Part shown: positions 25,666 through 35,237 of the stretch, in pieces
Layout: the number at the start of each line of letters is the position of its first letter
Numbering within the stretch: the first letter of the stretch is position 1
NCBI RefSeq assembly: GCF_030815855.1
Contig: NZ_JAUSXG010000001.1
Span: 4,154,001 to 4,218,000, forward strand
From: Variovorax paradoxus
GTDB taxonomy: Bacteria; Pseudomonadota; Gammaproteobacteria; Burkholderiales; Burkholderiaceae_C
Reading direction: 5' to 3'
Length of the DNA: 64,000 nucleotides
Translations under genes and position numbers: made by a program
Notes under the pieces: generated by a model
Database searches by the model: none
What the model saw: only the letters and a program-made list of their open reading frames with translations
Told to the model about the DNA's origin: nothing

Positions 25666-27474
25666 TCACTGCTGGGGCAAACGCGCTGTTACCAGACGCT
25701 GCGCTGCTCGCCTGGCCCTCCGCGCGGGCACGGGGGTCACGAACTCGGGCTGAAAACAACGCTGGCTGCCGTCGGCGAATTCGATGGTGACGGAGACCGC
25801 GTCGGCACTCGTCACGCTTCCTGCGCCATAGCGTGGAACGCGCACGGATTCGCCTCGCGCAAAGAGAGGAGCGTGCGGCGAAGCGCCCTGCTCTTCTTCG
25901 GTTTCAACCTCAGCTTGCGCGGCCTGTTCCCGCTCGTGCCTCGCGAGGCGCACGCAGTTGTCGCACGCACCGCAGCGTTGCGTGAGCTCATCGCTTCCCA
26001 GTCCCGAAAGGAGCACCTGCCATCGGCACATGCCGGTGGTCGCATAGAAGGTCATGCGCTCCAACGCCTCGCGCTCCTGTTCGCGTTTTTCGCGGTGGCC
26101 GATCAGCAGCGCGTCGAGTTCGGCGTCTCCGAGGGCCGGCCTCTTCTTTCCCCAGCGCAGCAATCCCTCGCCGTCGCGCTCCAGCAGGCCCTCTTGCCGC
26201 AGCAGGCTCAGCAACAGGCGGAGCTTGCCGCGCGGCAGGCGTGCGCGCTGCTGAATCTCTGCCGCCGACCAGCCCTGTGCCGCGGGAGGCGCGGTGGACA
26301 GCACCTGCTGCAGCGCACGCAGTTCGGCCGCCTCGGGCAGCCAGCCGGCCAGAAAAAATTGCTGCACGGCCTTGTCGCGCCGCAGGTAGAGCAACACGCA
26401 ATCGGCACGCTCGCCATCGCGGCCGGCGCGTCCTGACTCCTGGTAATAGGCATCGAGGCTCGAGGGCATCTGGTAGTGCAGCACAAAGCGGATGTCGGGT
26501 TTGTCGATGCCCATGCCGAATGCATTGGTGGCCACCATCACGCGGAGCTTTCCGGTCATGAATGCGTCTTGCGCGGCGTGCCGCTCGCTCGCGCGCAGCT
26601 TGCCGTGGTACAGGCCGACGGACTCGCCGGCGTCCGCCAGTTCGGCAAAGAGCGCCTCGGCCGCTTTCACGGTCGCGGTGTAGACGATGCCACTGCCTTC
26701 GAGGCCCGCCACCAGCGCGAGTGCGCGCCGCAGCTTGTCTTCCTCTCTCAGCGCGGGCTCGACCGCGTAGTGCAGGTTGGGCCGGTACGCACCGGTGTCG
26801 ATCAGGCCGGCGCGCGGAATGCCGAGCTTTTCCATGATCTCTTCGGCCACTTCGTCGTTTGCGGTGGCCGTGAGCGCCAGCACCACCGGATGGCGCAGGG
26901 CGCGCACTGCCGCGCCGATCTCCAGGAACGCGGGCCGGAAATCATGTCCCCACTGCGAGATGCAATGCGCCTCGTCGACGACGAGCAAGGACGTGGGCCG
27001 TTGCTGCAGCAGCTTCAGGAAGGCGGCATCGGCCAATCGTTCCGGCGTGCTGAAGACCACGCGCGCAGTGCCGTCGGCAATGGCCTTCTCTGCGGCGTCG
27101 ATCTCCTCGGCGGTGCACTGGCTGTTCAGCTGCACGGCACGCACGCCGTTCGCGTTCAGCTTCTCGCATTGGTCTTTCATCAGCGCGATCAACGGCGAGA
27201 CCACCACGGTCTGCCCGGGCGCCAGAACCGCGGGCACCTGATAGCAGAGCGATTTTCCGGCGCCCGTGGGCATGACGGCGAGCGTCGATTCGCCGGCCAC
27301 CACCCTGTCGATCACGCGGCGCTGCCCGGGCCGCAGCTGGCGATGGCCGAACACTTCGTGAAGCACCCGGTCGGCTGCGGCTGCGGCTGCGGCGCCGGTC
27401 CGGGCTCGGCCATGCCGAGCTTCGGGAGCTCCTTGCGGGAGAACCTTGGATGTCGGCAGGCTGCGCCGGCTCAT
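25666..27474 (-). CDS. recQ: RecQ-family ATP-dependent DNA helicase
   Basis: A 602-residue superfamily 2 helicase. Walker A is MPTGAGKS, the DEAH-type box is VDEAHC, and motif III is ALTATA. Motifs V-VI are [16 protein letters not shown] and [12 protein letters not shown]. The RecQ zinc-binding cysteines appear late (MCRW...RCGACDNC). No HRDC domain follows; instead a short C-terminal region ([17 protein letters not shown]) resembles a small beta-barrel domain. It acts in DNA recombination and repair. Its start overlaps the stop of the upstream gene by ATGA. A second, full-length RecQ with HRDC may exist elsewhere in the genome, which is inference. Confidence 0.9.
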   Translation of the reverse strand: MSRRSLPTSKVLPQGAPEARHGRARTGAAAAAAADRVLHEVFGHRQLRPGQRRVIDRVVAGESTLAVMPTGAGKSLCYQVPAVLAPGQTVVVSPLIALMKDQCEKLNANGVRAVQLNSQCTAEEIDAAEKAIADGTARVVFSTPERLADAAFLKLLQQRPTSLLVVDEAHCISQWGHDFRPAFLEIGAAVRALRHPVVLALTATANDEVAEEIMEKLGIPRAGLIDTGAYRPNLHYAVEPALREEDKLRRALALVAGLEGSGIVYTATVKAAEALFAELADAGESVGLYHGKLRASERHAAQDAFMTGKLRVMVATNAFGMGIDKPDIRFVLHYQMPSSLDAYYQESGRAGRDGERADCVLLYLRRDKAVQQFFLAGWLPEAAELRALQQVLSTAPPAAQGWSAAEIQQRARLPRGKLRLLLSLLRQEGLLERDGEGLLRWGKKRPALGDAELDALLIGHREKREQEREALERMTFYATTGMCRWQVLLSGLGSDELTQRCGACDNCVRLARHEREQAAQAEVETEEEQGASPHAPLFARGESVRVPRYGAGSVTSADAVSVTIEFADGSQRCFQPEFVTPVPARRARRAAQRLVTARLPQQ

Positions 27475-27992
27475 CCGCGCAGGCGACGAGACCGCCCCCG
27501 GCGCTTGAGCACCATGGCCAGCAGCGCCACCGCCCCAATGCCGATGGCCGCCTTGCGCGCCGCGCCCATCGGGTTGTGCCGGAGTTCGGCGCGGCCGCCC
27601 ATTTCGGCATACAGGTTCGGCACATGGCCGCGCGACAGGTCGTCGATTAGGCCCTCGCCCATTTGCACCCGGTCTGCCAGCAGCAGCACGAGCCAGTGCC
27701 GCAGGTCGTTCTCCGAATGCCGGAACGCCATGCGGCGCAAACGGCCGCTCAGCCCGGAGGGCGGCAGCGTGGTGCCGAAGATGGGCGTGATGCCGGGGCG
27801 TTCGGTCGAATGAAGCAGCTCGACATGCGAGTGCTGCTGCTCGGGCGGCTCCACCGCGTGGGGCAGGCGCGGCGGCGTGCGCTCCTTGGGATAGGCAGGC
27901 CGCATGGCGGGGTCGAGGTCGGCGCCCCAGCCGACGATGTGTGCATGGCTGGGCGACGGCGAACGGGTGTTCGAAGGATCTGACATGTTCAT
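27471..27992 (-). CDS. 173-residue protein with C-terminal membrane segment, unknown function
   Basis: The N-terminal 60 residues are polar, rich in Pro and His. The middle part is charged ([20 protein letters not shown]), and the C-terminal 35 residues hold one hydrophobic stretch ([15 protein letters not shown]) followed by a run of arginines, so it is probably a tail-anchored inner-membrane protein. The ATG at 27992 has GGGAG seven bases upstream. Its stop overlaps the recQ start (ATGA), so the two are translationally coupled. It lies 18 bp after the alcohol dehydrogenase gene. I recognise no family. Confidence 0.65.
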   Translation of the reverse strand: MNMSDPSNTRSPSPSHAHIVGWGADLDPAMRPAYPKERTPPRLPHAVEPPEQQHSHVELLHSTERPGITPIFGTTLPPSGLSGRLRRMAFRHSENDLRHWLVLLLADRVQMGEGLIDDLSRGHVPNLYAEMGGRAELRHNPMGAARKAAIGIGAVALLAMVLKRRGRSRRLRG

Positions 27993-28009
27993 TGGTGCGC
28001 TCCCGTCAA

Positions 28010-29191
28010 TCAGTGGCTTGCGCCCGCGGTCGTGGTTTCGTGCACCATGCCCGGCGGCACCAGCACCGTCTTGATGCAGTTGTCGAGCTTGCTCGAGAAG
28101 ATGTGATACGCGTCCGCCACATCGCGCAGGTCGATGCGATGCGTGATCACGCGGCGCGGTTCGATGCGCCCGGCCTGGATGTGTTCGATGAGGCGCGGCA
28201 AATGCCGCTTCACGCTGGCCTGGTTCATGCGCAGCGTGAGCCCCTTGTTGACCGCATTGCCGATGGGCACGGCATTGAAGGTGGGGCCATAAACACCCAC
28301 GATCGACACGGTTCCGCCCTTGCGAACCGAGTTGATGCACCAGTGCAGCACCGTGGCCGCGCCGCCCTGCAGCTTGAGCTTGACGCCCAGCAGGGTCTGC
28401 GCGAAGTTGCCCGCCGCCTCGCAGCCCACGCAATCGATGCAGACGTCGGCGCCGAGGCCGTCGGTCATCTTCTTGATGTGGATCGCCATGTCGCCCACCT
28501 GCTTGAAGTCGATGACCTCGCACTGCGCGTAGGAGCGCACGAACTCCAGCCTGTAGTCGACGTGGTCCACCACGATCACGCGGCCCGCGCCGAGCAGCCA
28601 GGCCGACTTGGCCGCGAAGATGCCGACCGGGCCTGCGCCGAAGATCACCACCGTATCGCCCTCGCGGATGCCGCCCATCTCGGCGGCCTGGTAGCCGGTG
28701 GGCAATGCGTCGGTCAGCAGCACGGCATCGTCCAGGTCCATGTCGGGTGGGATGACCGTCGGCCCCACGTCGGCCATGGGCACGCGCACGTATTCCGCCT
28801 GTCCGCCGTCGTAGCCGCCCGCCGTGTGCGAGTAGCCGAAGATGCCGCCCACCGCGGTCGCCTCGGGGTTGGTCGAGTGGCAGTTGCCGTAGAGCTCCTT
28901 CTGGCAGAAGTAGCAGCTGCCGCAGAAGATGTTGAAAGGCACCAGCACGTGGTCGCCCGGTTTCAGATGCTCCACCGCCGAGCCGACCGACTCGACCACG
29001 CCCGTGAACTCGTGGCCGAAGGTCGTGCCGATGCGCGTGTCGGGCACCAGGCCGTGGTACAGGTGCAGGTCGGAGCCGCAGATGCACGAGCGCGTCACGC
29101 GCACGACGGCATCGCCGGGATGCTCGATCTCGGGTTCGGGCTTGTGCACCGCGCGAACCCTGTAGGGGCCGCGGTAGTTCATTGCCAGCAT
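28010..29191 (-). CDS. Zinc-dependent alcohol dehydrogenase, formaldehyde-dehydrogenase-like
   Basis: A 393-residue medium-chain dehydrogenase. Catalytic zinc ligands are in CICGSDLHLYHG and the GHEFTGVV segment; four cysteines of the structural zinc site are in CGSCYFCQKELYGNC. The NAD-binding glycine motif is FGAGPVGIF. The overall sequence resembles glutathione-independent formaldehyde dehydrogenase and related threonine dehydrogenase-like enzymes. The ATG at 29191 follows AAGGAGC. The neighbourhood of manganese catalase and a thioredoxin-reductase-like protein suggests detoxification of reactive aldehydes under stress, which is inference. Confidence 0.85.
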   Translation of the reverse strand: MLAMNYRGPYRVRAVHKPEPEIEHPGDAVVRVTRSCICGSDLHLYHGLVPDTRIGTTFGHEFTGVVESVGSAVEHLKPGDHVLVPFNIFCGSCYFCQKELYGNCHSTNPEATAVGGIFGYSHTAGGYDGGQAEYVRVPMADVGPTVIPPDMDLDDAVLLTDALPTGYQAAEMGGIREGDTVVIFGAGPVGIFAAKSAWLLGAGRVIVVDHVDYRLEFVRSYAQCEVIDFKQVGDMAIHIKKMTDGLGADVCIDCVGCEAAGNFAQTLLGVKLKLQGGAATVLHWCINSVRKGGTVSIVGVYGPTFNAVPIGNAVNKGLTLRMNQASVKRHLPRLIEHIQAGRIEPRRVITHRIDLRDVADAYHIFSSKLDNCIKTVLVPPGMVHETTTAGASH

Positions 29192-29290
29192 CGGTTGCTC
29201 CTTCTTGAATACGGCGCCAGCATCTGCGCCGGGCGGGTGCGCCGCGCAAGCAGAGAGCCACAGGACTCGTCGGACGGCGCCCACATCGAA

Positions 29291-30217
29291 TCAAGCCCCG
29301 GTTCGCCGGGACCAGTCGGGGCCGAGCTCGCGGTGGATGGCCGAAGCCGCAATGGCCGCACCGCCCATCGCCACCGCAATCTGGTTGAGCCCGGAAGACA
29401 CATCGCCCGCCGCATACAGGCCCGGCACGTTCGTCGCGTGGTGGGCATCGATCTCGACGTAACCCGTTTCGTCCACCGAAGCGCCGAGAGCCTGGGCAAG
29501 CTGCGAGTGCACGGTCAGGCCCAGCGCGCAATAGAGCGTGTCGCACAGCGTGCGCGCCCCTGCATGCATGAGCTCGATGCGTTCGCCATGCCGGCGTATG
29601 GCCTCCACCGGTGCATCGTTCCAGCGAATGCCGGCGTCGGCCAGGCGGCGGCGCTCTTCGGGAGCGAGCCCCGGCCCCCCTTGCGCCATGAACAGCATGA
29701 TGTCGGCACTGAAGTGCCGCAGGTAGATCGCTTCCGCCACACCGGCGCGGCCGTCCGCGTACACACCGACGGTCTTGCCGATGACTTCGTAGGCATCGCA
29801 CACCGGGCAATAGCGCAGCACGCCGGCGTCCAGCGCGGCGCGCACATGCGGCATGGCGGGTGGAATGTCCGTCACGCCGGTGGCGAGCAGCAGCCGCTTG
29901 CCGGCGATCGGACCTTCCTGGCTCTCCAGCCGAAAAGCATCGGGCGCGCGCTCCGCGCGTTCGACGAAGGTTTCAAGCACGCGGACCGGGTAGTTGTGCA
30001 GTTGGACCCGCAGCATGTCGCGCACCTGCGCGCCCGAGATGCCGTCGGCAAAGCCCGGATAGTTGTGCGAGCGCGGAATCTTCTCGATGCGGCTTTGGCC
30101 CGCATCGATCAGCCTCACCGAGCGGCGGAAGCGGGCCAGATAAATGGCCGCCATGAGTCCGGCCGGACCGCCGCCGACAACAACGGCATCGGCCAGGGTT
30201 TCGTGTCGAGGCTGCAC
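29291..30217 (-). CDS. Thioredoxin-reductase-like FAD-dependent oxidoreductase
   Basis: A 308-residue flavoprotein of the thioredoxin reductase fold. The FAD-binding GGGPAGLMAA is at the N-terminus, a redox CPVCD (CxxC) is present in the middle, and the second dinucleotide segment is GLYAAGDVSSGLNQ near the C-terminus. The expected NADPH-site GxGxxA motif is altered (VYADGRAGVAEA), so coenzyme binding may differ from true TrxB. The start is a GTG at 30217; no in-frame ATG is close. It lies between the manganese catalase and alcohol dehydrogenase genes and likely handles peroxide or disulfide stress. Confidence 0.82.
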   Translation of the reverse strand: MQPRHETLADAVVVGGGPAGLMAAIYLARFRRSVRLIDAGQSRIEKIPRSHNYPGFADGISGAQVRDMLRVQLHNYPVRVLETFVERAERAPDAFRLESQEGPIAGKRLLLATGVTDIPPAMPHVRAALDAGVLRYCPVCDAYEVIGKTVGVYADGRAGVAEAIYLRHFSADIMLFMAQGGPGLAPEERRRLADAGIRWNDAPVEAIRRHGERIELMHAGARTLCDTLYCALGLTVHSQLAQALGASVDETGYVEIDAHHATNVPGLYAAGDVSSGLNQIAVAMGGAAIAASAIHRELGPDWSRRTGA

Positions 30218-30256
30218 GATGACAATGGCTCTGCGGCGCGTTTACGGGCCTTCGGG

Positions 30257-31174
30257 CTATCCCTTCGGCTTGCCCAGCTCCGTGGCCAGTTCGTCGAGGA
30301 TCGCGTCGTCCGACATGCCCAGTTCGGCGCCCGTCGGCGGGTTGCTTGCCGGGTCGGAAGATGTCCTGACGGCCATCGCCTCCACCGCGGCCTGGTCTTC
30401 GGCCGTGAGCTGCACCGTGGGCTCGCCGGAGCCACCGTCCACCGCCATCTGCTGCTCCGGCTCGCTGACGAAGTCCCATTTTTCGCCTTGGTTCCAGGGC
30501 CCGCGCACCTCGCCGCCCTTGGACATGTCGAAGTAGACCTTCGTGAATTCAGGCATGCCCGGCAGCTTGCCCGGCGGGAAGTTGGGCTGGATGGCGTAGA
30601 GCGCCTTCTCGAACGACTTCTGGTGTGCGATCTCGCGCGTCATCAGAAAACCCAGCGCTTCCTTCACGCCCGGATCGTCGGTCAGGTTGATCAATCGTTC
30701 GTAGACGATCTTGGCGCGCGCCTCGGCCGCGATGTTGGAACGCAAGTCGGCCGTGGGCTCGCCGATGGTGTCGATGTACGCCGCCGTCCAGGGCACGCCG
30801 GCCGAGTTGACCAGCGCGGGGCCGCCGCCGTAGAGCACCTGCGTCACGTGGCTGTCGTTGCCCGCACCGGTGATGGTGCGAAAGGCTTCCGCCTCGGTGT
30901 CCACCCCTTCGGCGAGACGCCCCTTCGCGCCCTTGTTGAGCATCGCGACGATGGTGCCGATGACTTCCAGATGGCTCAACTCTTCCGTGGCGATGTCGAA
31001 CAGCATGTCCTTGCGGCCCGGGTCGTCCTCGCCGACGGCCTGCGTGAAATAGCGGCAGGCCGCGGCGAGCTCGCCTTGCGGACCGCCGAACTGTTCGAGC
31101 ATGAGGTTGGCAAGACCGGGATTGGTCTCGCTGACGCGCACGGTGTATTGCAGTCGCTTGTTGTGGGAGAACAT
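30257..31174 (-). CDS. Manganese-containing (non-haem) catalase
   Basis: A 305-residue dimanganese catalase that splits hydrogen peroxide. The ferritin-like ligands are visible at E35, E65, H68, E151 and H184 (EEL-SH-LE, AEARAK, IAHQKS), at the spacing known from Lactobacillus and Thermus enzymes. The last 40 residues are acidic and Ser/Pro-rich, longer than in some relatives. It is the first gene of a likely minus-strand group with the thioredoxin-reductase-like and alcohol dehydrogenase genes. A gap of 82 bp after the response regulator gene could hold its promoter, but I see no clear one. Confidence 0.93.
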   Translation of the reverse strand: MFSHNKRLQYTVRVSETNPGLANLMLEQFGGPQGELAAACRYFTQAVGEDDPGRKDMLFDIATEELSHLEVIGTIVAMLNKGAKGRLAEGVDTEAEAFRTITGAGNDSHVTQVLYGGGPALVNSAGVPWTAAYIDTIGEPTADLRSNIAAEARAKIVYERLINLTDDPGVKEALGFLMTREIAHQKSFEKALYAIQPNFPPGKLPGMPEFTKVYFDMSKGGEVRGPWNQGEKWDFVSEPEQQMAVDGGSGEPTVQLTAEDQAAVEAMAVRTSSDPASNPPTGAELGMSDDAILDELATELGKPKG

Positions 31175-31273
31175 GCGTGGACTCCTTGAAAAAGGATTTC
31201 CATGTTGCAGGCCCGAGCTCGCTCCGGACTCGGCATGCGCGCCACGCTGCTGTAGGTTGAATCCGGCTCCGCG

Positions 31274-31681
31274 TTACCTCCTGTGCGCCTCTTTCCGCCC
31301 CGCGTCCGGGTGCAGCGATCGGCTCGCTTCAATACAAAAGTCGATGAGAGGAGTGATCTCGGTGGTCTTGTCGAAGAACGCATCGGCGCCTGTTTCGGCG
31401 GCGCGTTCCCGTACAGGGTCGCGCGCATAGTTCGACATCAAGACGACGCGCTGTTGCGAAGAACGCACGGCGCAGCGCCGCAAGATGTTGAAGCCGTTGC
31501 CGCGCTCCAGAAAAAGGTCGATCAGCGCCAGGTCCCAATCCTTCGGATGCGCGTCGAGCCAGCCGATGGCTTCTTCTTCGGTGGCCGCGGCGAACACGAT
31601 CTCCATCCGCGGGATCGCTCGCAAGACCTGTCCGAGATGCTCGCGCATGGCGGCATCGTCTTCCGCCAGAAAAACTCTCAT
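31274..31681 (-). CDS. Single-domain response regulator (receiver only)
   Basis: A 135-residue CheY-like receiver without output domain. The acidic pocket is AEDD at residues 6-9, the phospho-acceptor aspartate is in LALIDLFLERG, and the conserved lysine is in FFDKTTE. The start overlaps the stop of the upstream S9 peptidase gene by ATGA, so the two are made together. No histidine kinase is encoded in the window, so the partner is unknown. Such orphan receivers often act by protein-protein contact. Confidence 0.85.
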   Translation of the reverse strand: MRVFLAEDDAAMREHLGQVLRAIPRMEIVFAAATEEEAIGWLDAHPKDWDLALIDLFLERGNGFNILRRCAVRSSQQRVVLMSNYARDPVRERAAETGADAFFDKTTEITPLIDFCIEASRSLHPDAGRKEAHRR

Positions 31682-33708
31682 CGAAGGCTCTCTCCCTCCG
31701 GCTCTTCCGCCCTCTCCTGGTCGAGCGGCGGCGCGTCGAAAGGCTCGGTGAAGCGAACGACCCATTCGATGATCCGCTTTGCCGCATCTTCCCGGCACGA
31801 GGGCGCACCGCTGCCCAGGAAGCCGTGCGTCTCGCCCGGATAGAGCACCAGTTCCGTCGGCGTATCGCCGGCACGCGCAAGAGACACGAACAGCTCTTCC
31901 GATTGGCACTTGGGGCAGCGTTCGTCGTCCTTGCCTTGCATGAAAAGCGTGGGGGTCGCCGATTTTTCGATGTGCTGCAGCGGGGACAGCCTGCTGGCGC
32001 GCTTGCGGTCGAACACCGGCGAGCTCCCCATGTAGAACGGGTCGGCGTAGTAGCCGCCGTCCGACGTGCCGTAGTGAGTCTCGATATTGCCGACAGGCGC
32101 CATCACCACCGCGGCGGCGAACGCATCGGAGTTGCCCGTGGCAAAGCCGCTCAGGTAGCCGCCGTACGACTTGCCCGAGATGGCCACCCGCCCGTCCGAC
32201 ACGCCGTCGGCGCGCAACTGCCTTATCGCCGCGAGGTGCTGCGGCAAGTCGTGCGTGCCCCAGTGCCCCGCGAGCCGCCGACAGAATTCGCGGCCATAGC
32301 TGGCCGAGCCCACCGCGTTCAGCGCCAGCACCGCCCAACCCCTGGCGCACAGCACCTGCCAGAACACGTTGGTGTCGAAGTCGAGCAACGCGTAGCTCGC
32401 GGGCCCGCCGTGCACGTCGTTCAGCAGCGGCTGAGGCTGCGTGCTGCCGTGCGCGCGAAGCAGCCAGCCCTCGATGCGTTCTGTGCCGCCGCGGCCGTCA
32501 GGCACCTCGAACTCCATCGCGCGCGCCTCGATGCCCGGACGGTCGCTCCACCAGGGATTCAAGCGGCTCAGCTGGCGCTCCCGGCCTGGCTCGCCGATGC
32601 CGCTTTCTTCTTCGCCGCGCGGCTGCGTCCATAGCTCGCTGGGCAGCGAAGGATGGTCCACGCTGTAGACGAAATGCCGCTCCGTGCAGCCGAAGACACC
32701 CAGCTGCCGGTCCCCGCCGGCGAGCACCCGCAGCGATTCGCGCGCCACGTCAAGCGCGACGATCTGGTGCCGCCCGCGATGCGCCCGCGTGAACACCAGG
32801 CAGCTGCCGTCGGAGGTCCATTGAACCGAACCCGGGTCGGCCACGTCCACCGTGTCCTCGCAGAGCGCGCGCACCTTTCCCGAGGCCGCTTCGGCGACCC
32901 ACAGCCGGGGCTCGGCATCGCCTTCTTCGCGCGCACCGGTGAAGGCAATGTGGCGCCCGTCGGGCGACCAGCAAGGCTGCATCACGATGGCGTGTTCATG
33001 CGTCAGGCGCCGCGCGTTGCGGCCGTCCGCGTCGCACACCCAGAGATCGTTGCAATGCGCAAAGCGCCCTTCGCGCGTGCGTGCAAAGGCGATGCGCCGC
33101 CCGTCCGGCGACACATCGAAGGCGAGCACGTCGAAAGCGCCGTCCGTCAACTGGGTGTGCCGGCCCGTGGCGGCATCGAGGCGGAACAGGTGGAACTCGC
33201 GCCGCAGCAGATAACCCACGCCGTCTTCCTTGTAGGGAAGCCGCCATGCCAGCTCGGGCATGCATTTGCGCGTTTCGGGCGGTTTGCCGTGGGCGCGCGC
33301 GCCGCGCAGGTCCGGATCGGTCTTCACCGCGGCTGCGACCACCAGCGACCTGCCATCCGGCGCCCACCGCAGGTTCGACACGCTCTGCGGAAACGCGCCG
33401 AGCTGCCACGCCTCGCCGCCGTCGCGCCGTATCAGATGAACCTGCGGCGAACCGCCGCGGTTCGACAGGAATGCGAGCCGCGTGCCGTCCGGCGACCAGC
33501 GCGGCGACTCGTCGCGCCCCGGGCCGCGCGTGAGCTGCAAGGCGGCCGAGCCATCCAGTGCAAAGGTCCAGATGCACGAGATGTAGCTGTCGTTCTCGCG
33601 ATCGACCGACGACACCGCGCAGGCCGCGAGCTCGAGCCCCGGCGCGCAGTGAAGGTCCAGGACCTTCTGATGGAGGTAGAGGTCGTCAACGGTGAAGGGT
33701 TTGGTCAT
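31678..33708 (-). CDS. S9-family prolyl-oligopeptidase-like serine peptidase
   Basis: A 676-residue cytoplasmic peptidase of the dipeptidyl-/acylaminoacyl-peptidase type. The first 400 residues form a TolB/WD40-like beta-propeller with repeated DGxxIAF and SPDGRR blocks. The C-terminal hydrolase domain has the nucleophile serine in SGKSYGGYLSG, the acid in QGKDDERCP and the histidine in GETHGFL. The ATG at 33708 follows GGAG by nine bases; the frame upstream is proline-rich and unlikely to be coding. It is translationally coupled to the receiver-domain gene and divergent from a small acidic protein gene. Confidence 0.85.
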   Translation of the reverse strand: MTKPFTVDDLYLHQKVLDLHCAPGLELAACAVSSVDRENDSYISCIWTFALDGSAALQLTRGPGRDESPRWSPDGTRLAFLSNRGGSPQVHLIRRDGGEAWQLGAFPQSVSNLRWAPDGRSLVVAAAVKTDPDLRGARAHGKPPETRKCMPELAWRLPYKEDGVGYLLRREFHLFRLDAATGRHTQLTDGAFDVLAFDVSPDGRRIAFARTREGRFAHCNDLWVCDADGRNARRLTHEHAIVMQPCWSPDGRHIAFTGAREEGDAEPRLWVAEAASGKVRALCEDTVDVADPGSVQWTSDGSCLVFTRAHRGRHQIVALDVARESLRVLAGGDRQLGVFGCTERHFVYSVDHPSLPSELWTQPRGEEESGIGEPGRERQLSRLNPWWSDRPGIEARAMEFEVPDGRGGTERIEGWLLRAHGSTQPQPLLNDVHGGPASYALLDFDTNVFWQVLCARGWAVLALNAVGSASYGREFCRRLAGHWGTHDLPQHLAAIRQLRADGVSDGRVAISGKSYGGYLSGFATGNSDAFAAAVVMAPVGNIETHYGTSDGGYYADPFYMGSSPVFDRKRASRLSPLQHIEKSATPTLFMQGKDDERCPKCQSEELFVSLARAGDTPTELVLYPGETHGFLGSGAPSCREDAAKRIIEWVVRFTEPFDAPPLDQERAEEPEGESLR

Positions 33709-33935
33709 GTCGATGTACTCCGCATGCAGAGGGAACGAGGCAACCCGCGTGCCCAGGGCCGAGACCCGCGGCCGCGCACCGGCCGGGCGCGGCAAGTAAG
33801 ACCTGCCGTCAAAAGCGGTCTGGCGGAACCAGGCGGGCAGGGGAAATCGTCCTGCACCGCCTGCTCTTTCCGTCCCACTGCCCCTGCTGTCGGCCGCAGG
33901 AAGATGGCCATTGGCGAACAACAGGAGCAGCAGTC

Positions 33936-34142
33936 ATGAAACGCAAGCAAGAGCCCGCCCCACCGGCGGACCCCTCGCCCCTCACGCCGGGCGAGTTGCC
34001 GCTCGAGGCCGAGGTGCGCGCGAACGACCTCGAGCTGGATGAATCGACGAGGCCGGAAGAGTCGACCGACATGGCCGACGACGAAGCACAGCCCGGCAAG
34101 GGCGAGAACGCGCCGGGCTTTCTGAAGCGCCACGAGCCCTGA
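33936..34142 (+). CDS. 68-residue acidic protein, unknown
   Basis: A very acidic, Pro/Glu-rich protein without hydrophobic segments, probably intrinsically disordered. A good ribosome binding site, AGGAG, lies 10 bases before the ATG. It is divergent from the S9 peptidase gene and converges on a hydrolase gene 45 bp away. Similar short acidic proteins appear near stress genes in Burkholderiales, but I know no function. Confidence 0.6.
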   Translation: MKRKQEPAPPADPSPLTPGELPLEAEVRANDLELDESTRPEESTDMADDEAQPGKGENAPGFLKRHEP

Positions 34143-34187
34143 CGGACGACTTCAAACGGAACGGAGGCCTTGCAGCGAAGTGCAAGC

Positions 34188-34946
34188 TCACGCAGCGCCG
34201 CGAGCGTTGTCGTCCACCGCGGCGGCTGCGCCGCCGGTGACCCGGTCCATCCAGCGCAACAGTTCTTCGATGAACCGGCCCTGCGCGGCGTTGCTCGAGA
34301 GTTCGTGGTCGGCACCTTCGAGAAGGCGGTAGTCGAAGGACCGCGTGTTGCTGAACGACGCCTTGTAGCTCTTGACCGCGGGATGAGGCACGGTGTCGTC
34401 GTCTTCGGATTCGATCAGCAGAACGTCGCCCCGGAAGGCCTCGCATGCCGCAAGCGCCGCGTTTTCATTCGGGCTCCGGATGCTGCGGCGGTAGCGGTCG
34501 AGCTGGTCCTTGTCCAGCGCTTCCTTCGGGACGAGCCAGTCCTCGTCGCGATACAGTGCAGGTGAGCGCAGCGCCATCCACTGCAGCGGCCTTTGCGCGC
34601 TCAAGAGCGTGCCGAGATAGCCGCCATAGCTGAACCCGACGAAGGCCACCGCCCTCCTTTCGACAGCCTGCTGCGCCACCAGGCTGTCGTAGGCGGCAAC
34701 GAGCTCTTCGAGGTTCTGGTCGCGGCTCATCTTCTTGCGCGCGGCACCGTGGCTTCGGTCGCCCGGAAAATCGATGCGGCGCGTGAGCCATCCCTGCTCG
34801 TGGAGCGCATCGCCTATGCGGTCGTACTGCTCGTGCTGGTCGTCGTCCCATCCCGGCACAAGAAGCACTGCCGGTCTTTGCGCGAAACGGTGCCGCAGGA
34901 CTTCGGGCGTCAACGGCCGCGGCGCCGAACCAAGGTCCTTGCTCAT
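34188..34946 (-). CDS. Alpha/beta hydrolase, dienelactone-hydrolase-like
   Basis: A 252-residue hydrolase. The nucleophile elbow is VGFSYGGYLG, the acid lies in IESEDDDTVPH and the histidine in GADHELSS. The oxyanion region is LLVPGWDDDQHEQY. The start at 34946 overlaps the stop of the upstream 87-residue gene (ATGA), and AAGGA stands 8 bases before it. No signal peptide is present. The substrate is unknown; the protein resembles small esterases and acyl hydrolases that act in the cytoplasm. Confidence 0.78.
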   Translation of the reverse strand: MSKDLGSAPRPLTPEVLRHRFAQRPAVLLVPGWDDDQHEQYDRIGDALHEQGWLTRRIDFPGDRSHGAARKKMSRDQNLEELVAAYDSLVAQQAVERRAVAFVGFSYGGYLGTLLSAQRPLQWMALRSPALYRDEDWLVPKEALDKDQLDRYRRSIRSPNENAALAACEAFRGDVLLIESEDDDTVPHPAVKSYKASFSNTRSFDYRLLEGADHELSSNAAQGRFIEELLRWMDRVTGGAAAAVDDNARGAA

Positions 34947-35206
34947 GAGCAGGATCCTTCGCGATCGGCGACAACGCCTCCCCTGGCTTCCTGCTCGTCG
35001 ATCCACCGGATGCCCCGCGCCTTGAGGCCTTCGAACAGGTCGTCCCGGCTCTCGAAAATTCCCGTGGAGAGCAGCGAACACCGAAACTCGCCTTCCTTGC
35101 GTACCTGGGCCACGCCGGAACGGCGCCCCCCGCTCATCGTCTTTTCAGAGAAGAAGGCAATCTCCCATCCTTTGTGAATGTAGCGTCCTTGAGGAATGAG
35201 CTCCAT
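34943..35206 (-). CDS. 87-residue protein of unknown function
   Basis: A small soluble protein beginning MELIPQGRY at the ATG at 35206; a GTG at 35221 would add five residues. The ATG follows AGGGG. It contains the charged block IFESRDDLFEGLKARGIRWID, likely helical, and no membrane segment. Its stop overlaps the following hydrolase start, so the two form a coupled pair. I recognise no family. Confidence 0.6.
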   Translation of the reverse strand: MELIPQGRYIHKGWEIAFFSEKTMSGGRRSGVAQVRKEGEFRCSLLSTGIFESRDDLFEGLKARGIRWIDEQEARGGVVADREGSCS

Positions 35207-35237
35207 GGTTGCCCCTAGCACTGCCGATCCATCGCAA

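Noticed and set aside
33709..33935. ECF sigma promoter (GGAAC-N16-CGTC) in the S9 peptidase gap
   Set aside because: A GGAAC and a CGTC can be found at about the right spacing, but in GC-rich DNA such matches are frequent, and EcfG-type promoters are known mainly in alphaproteobacteria.
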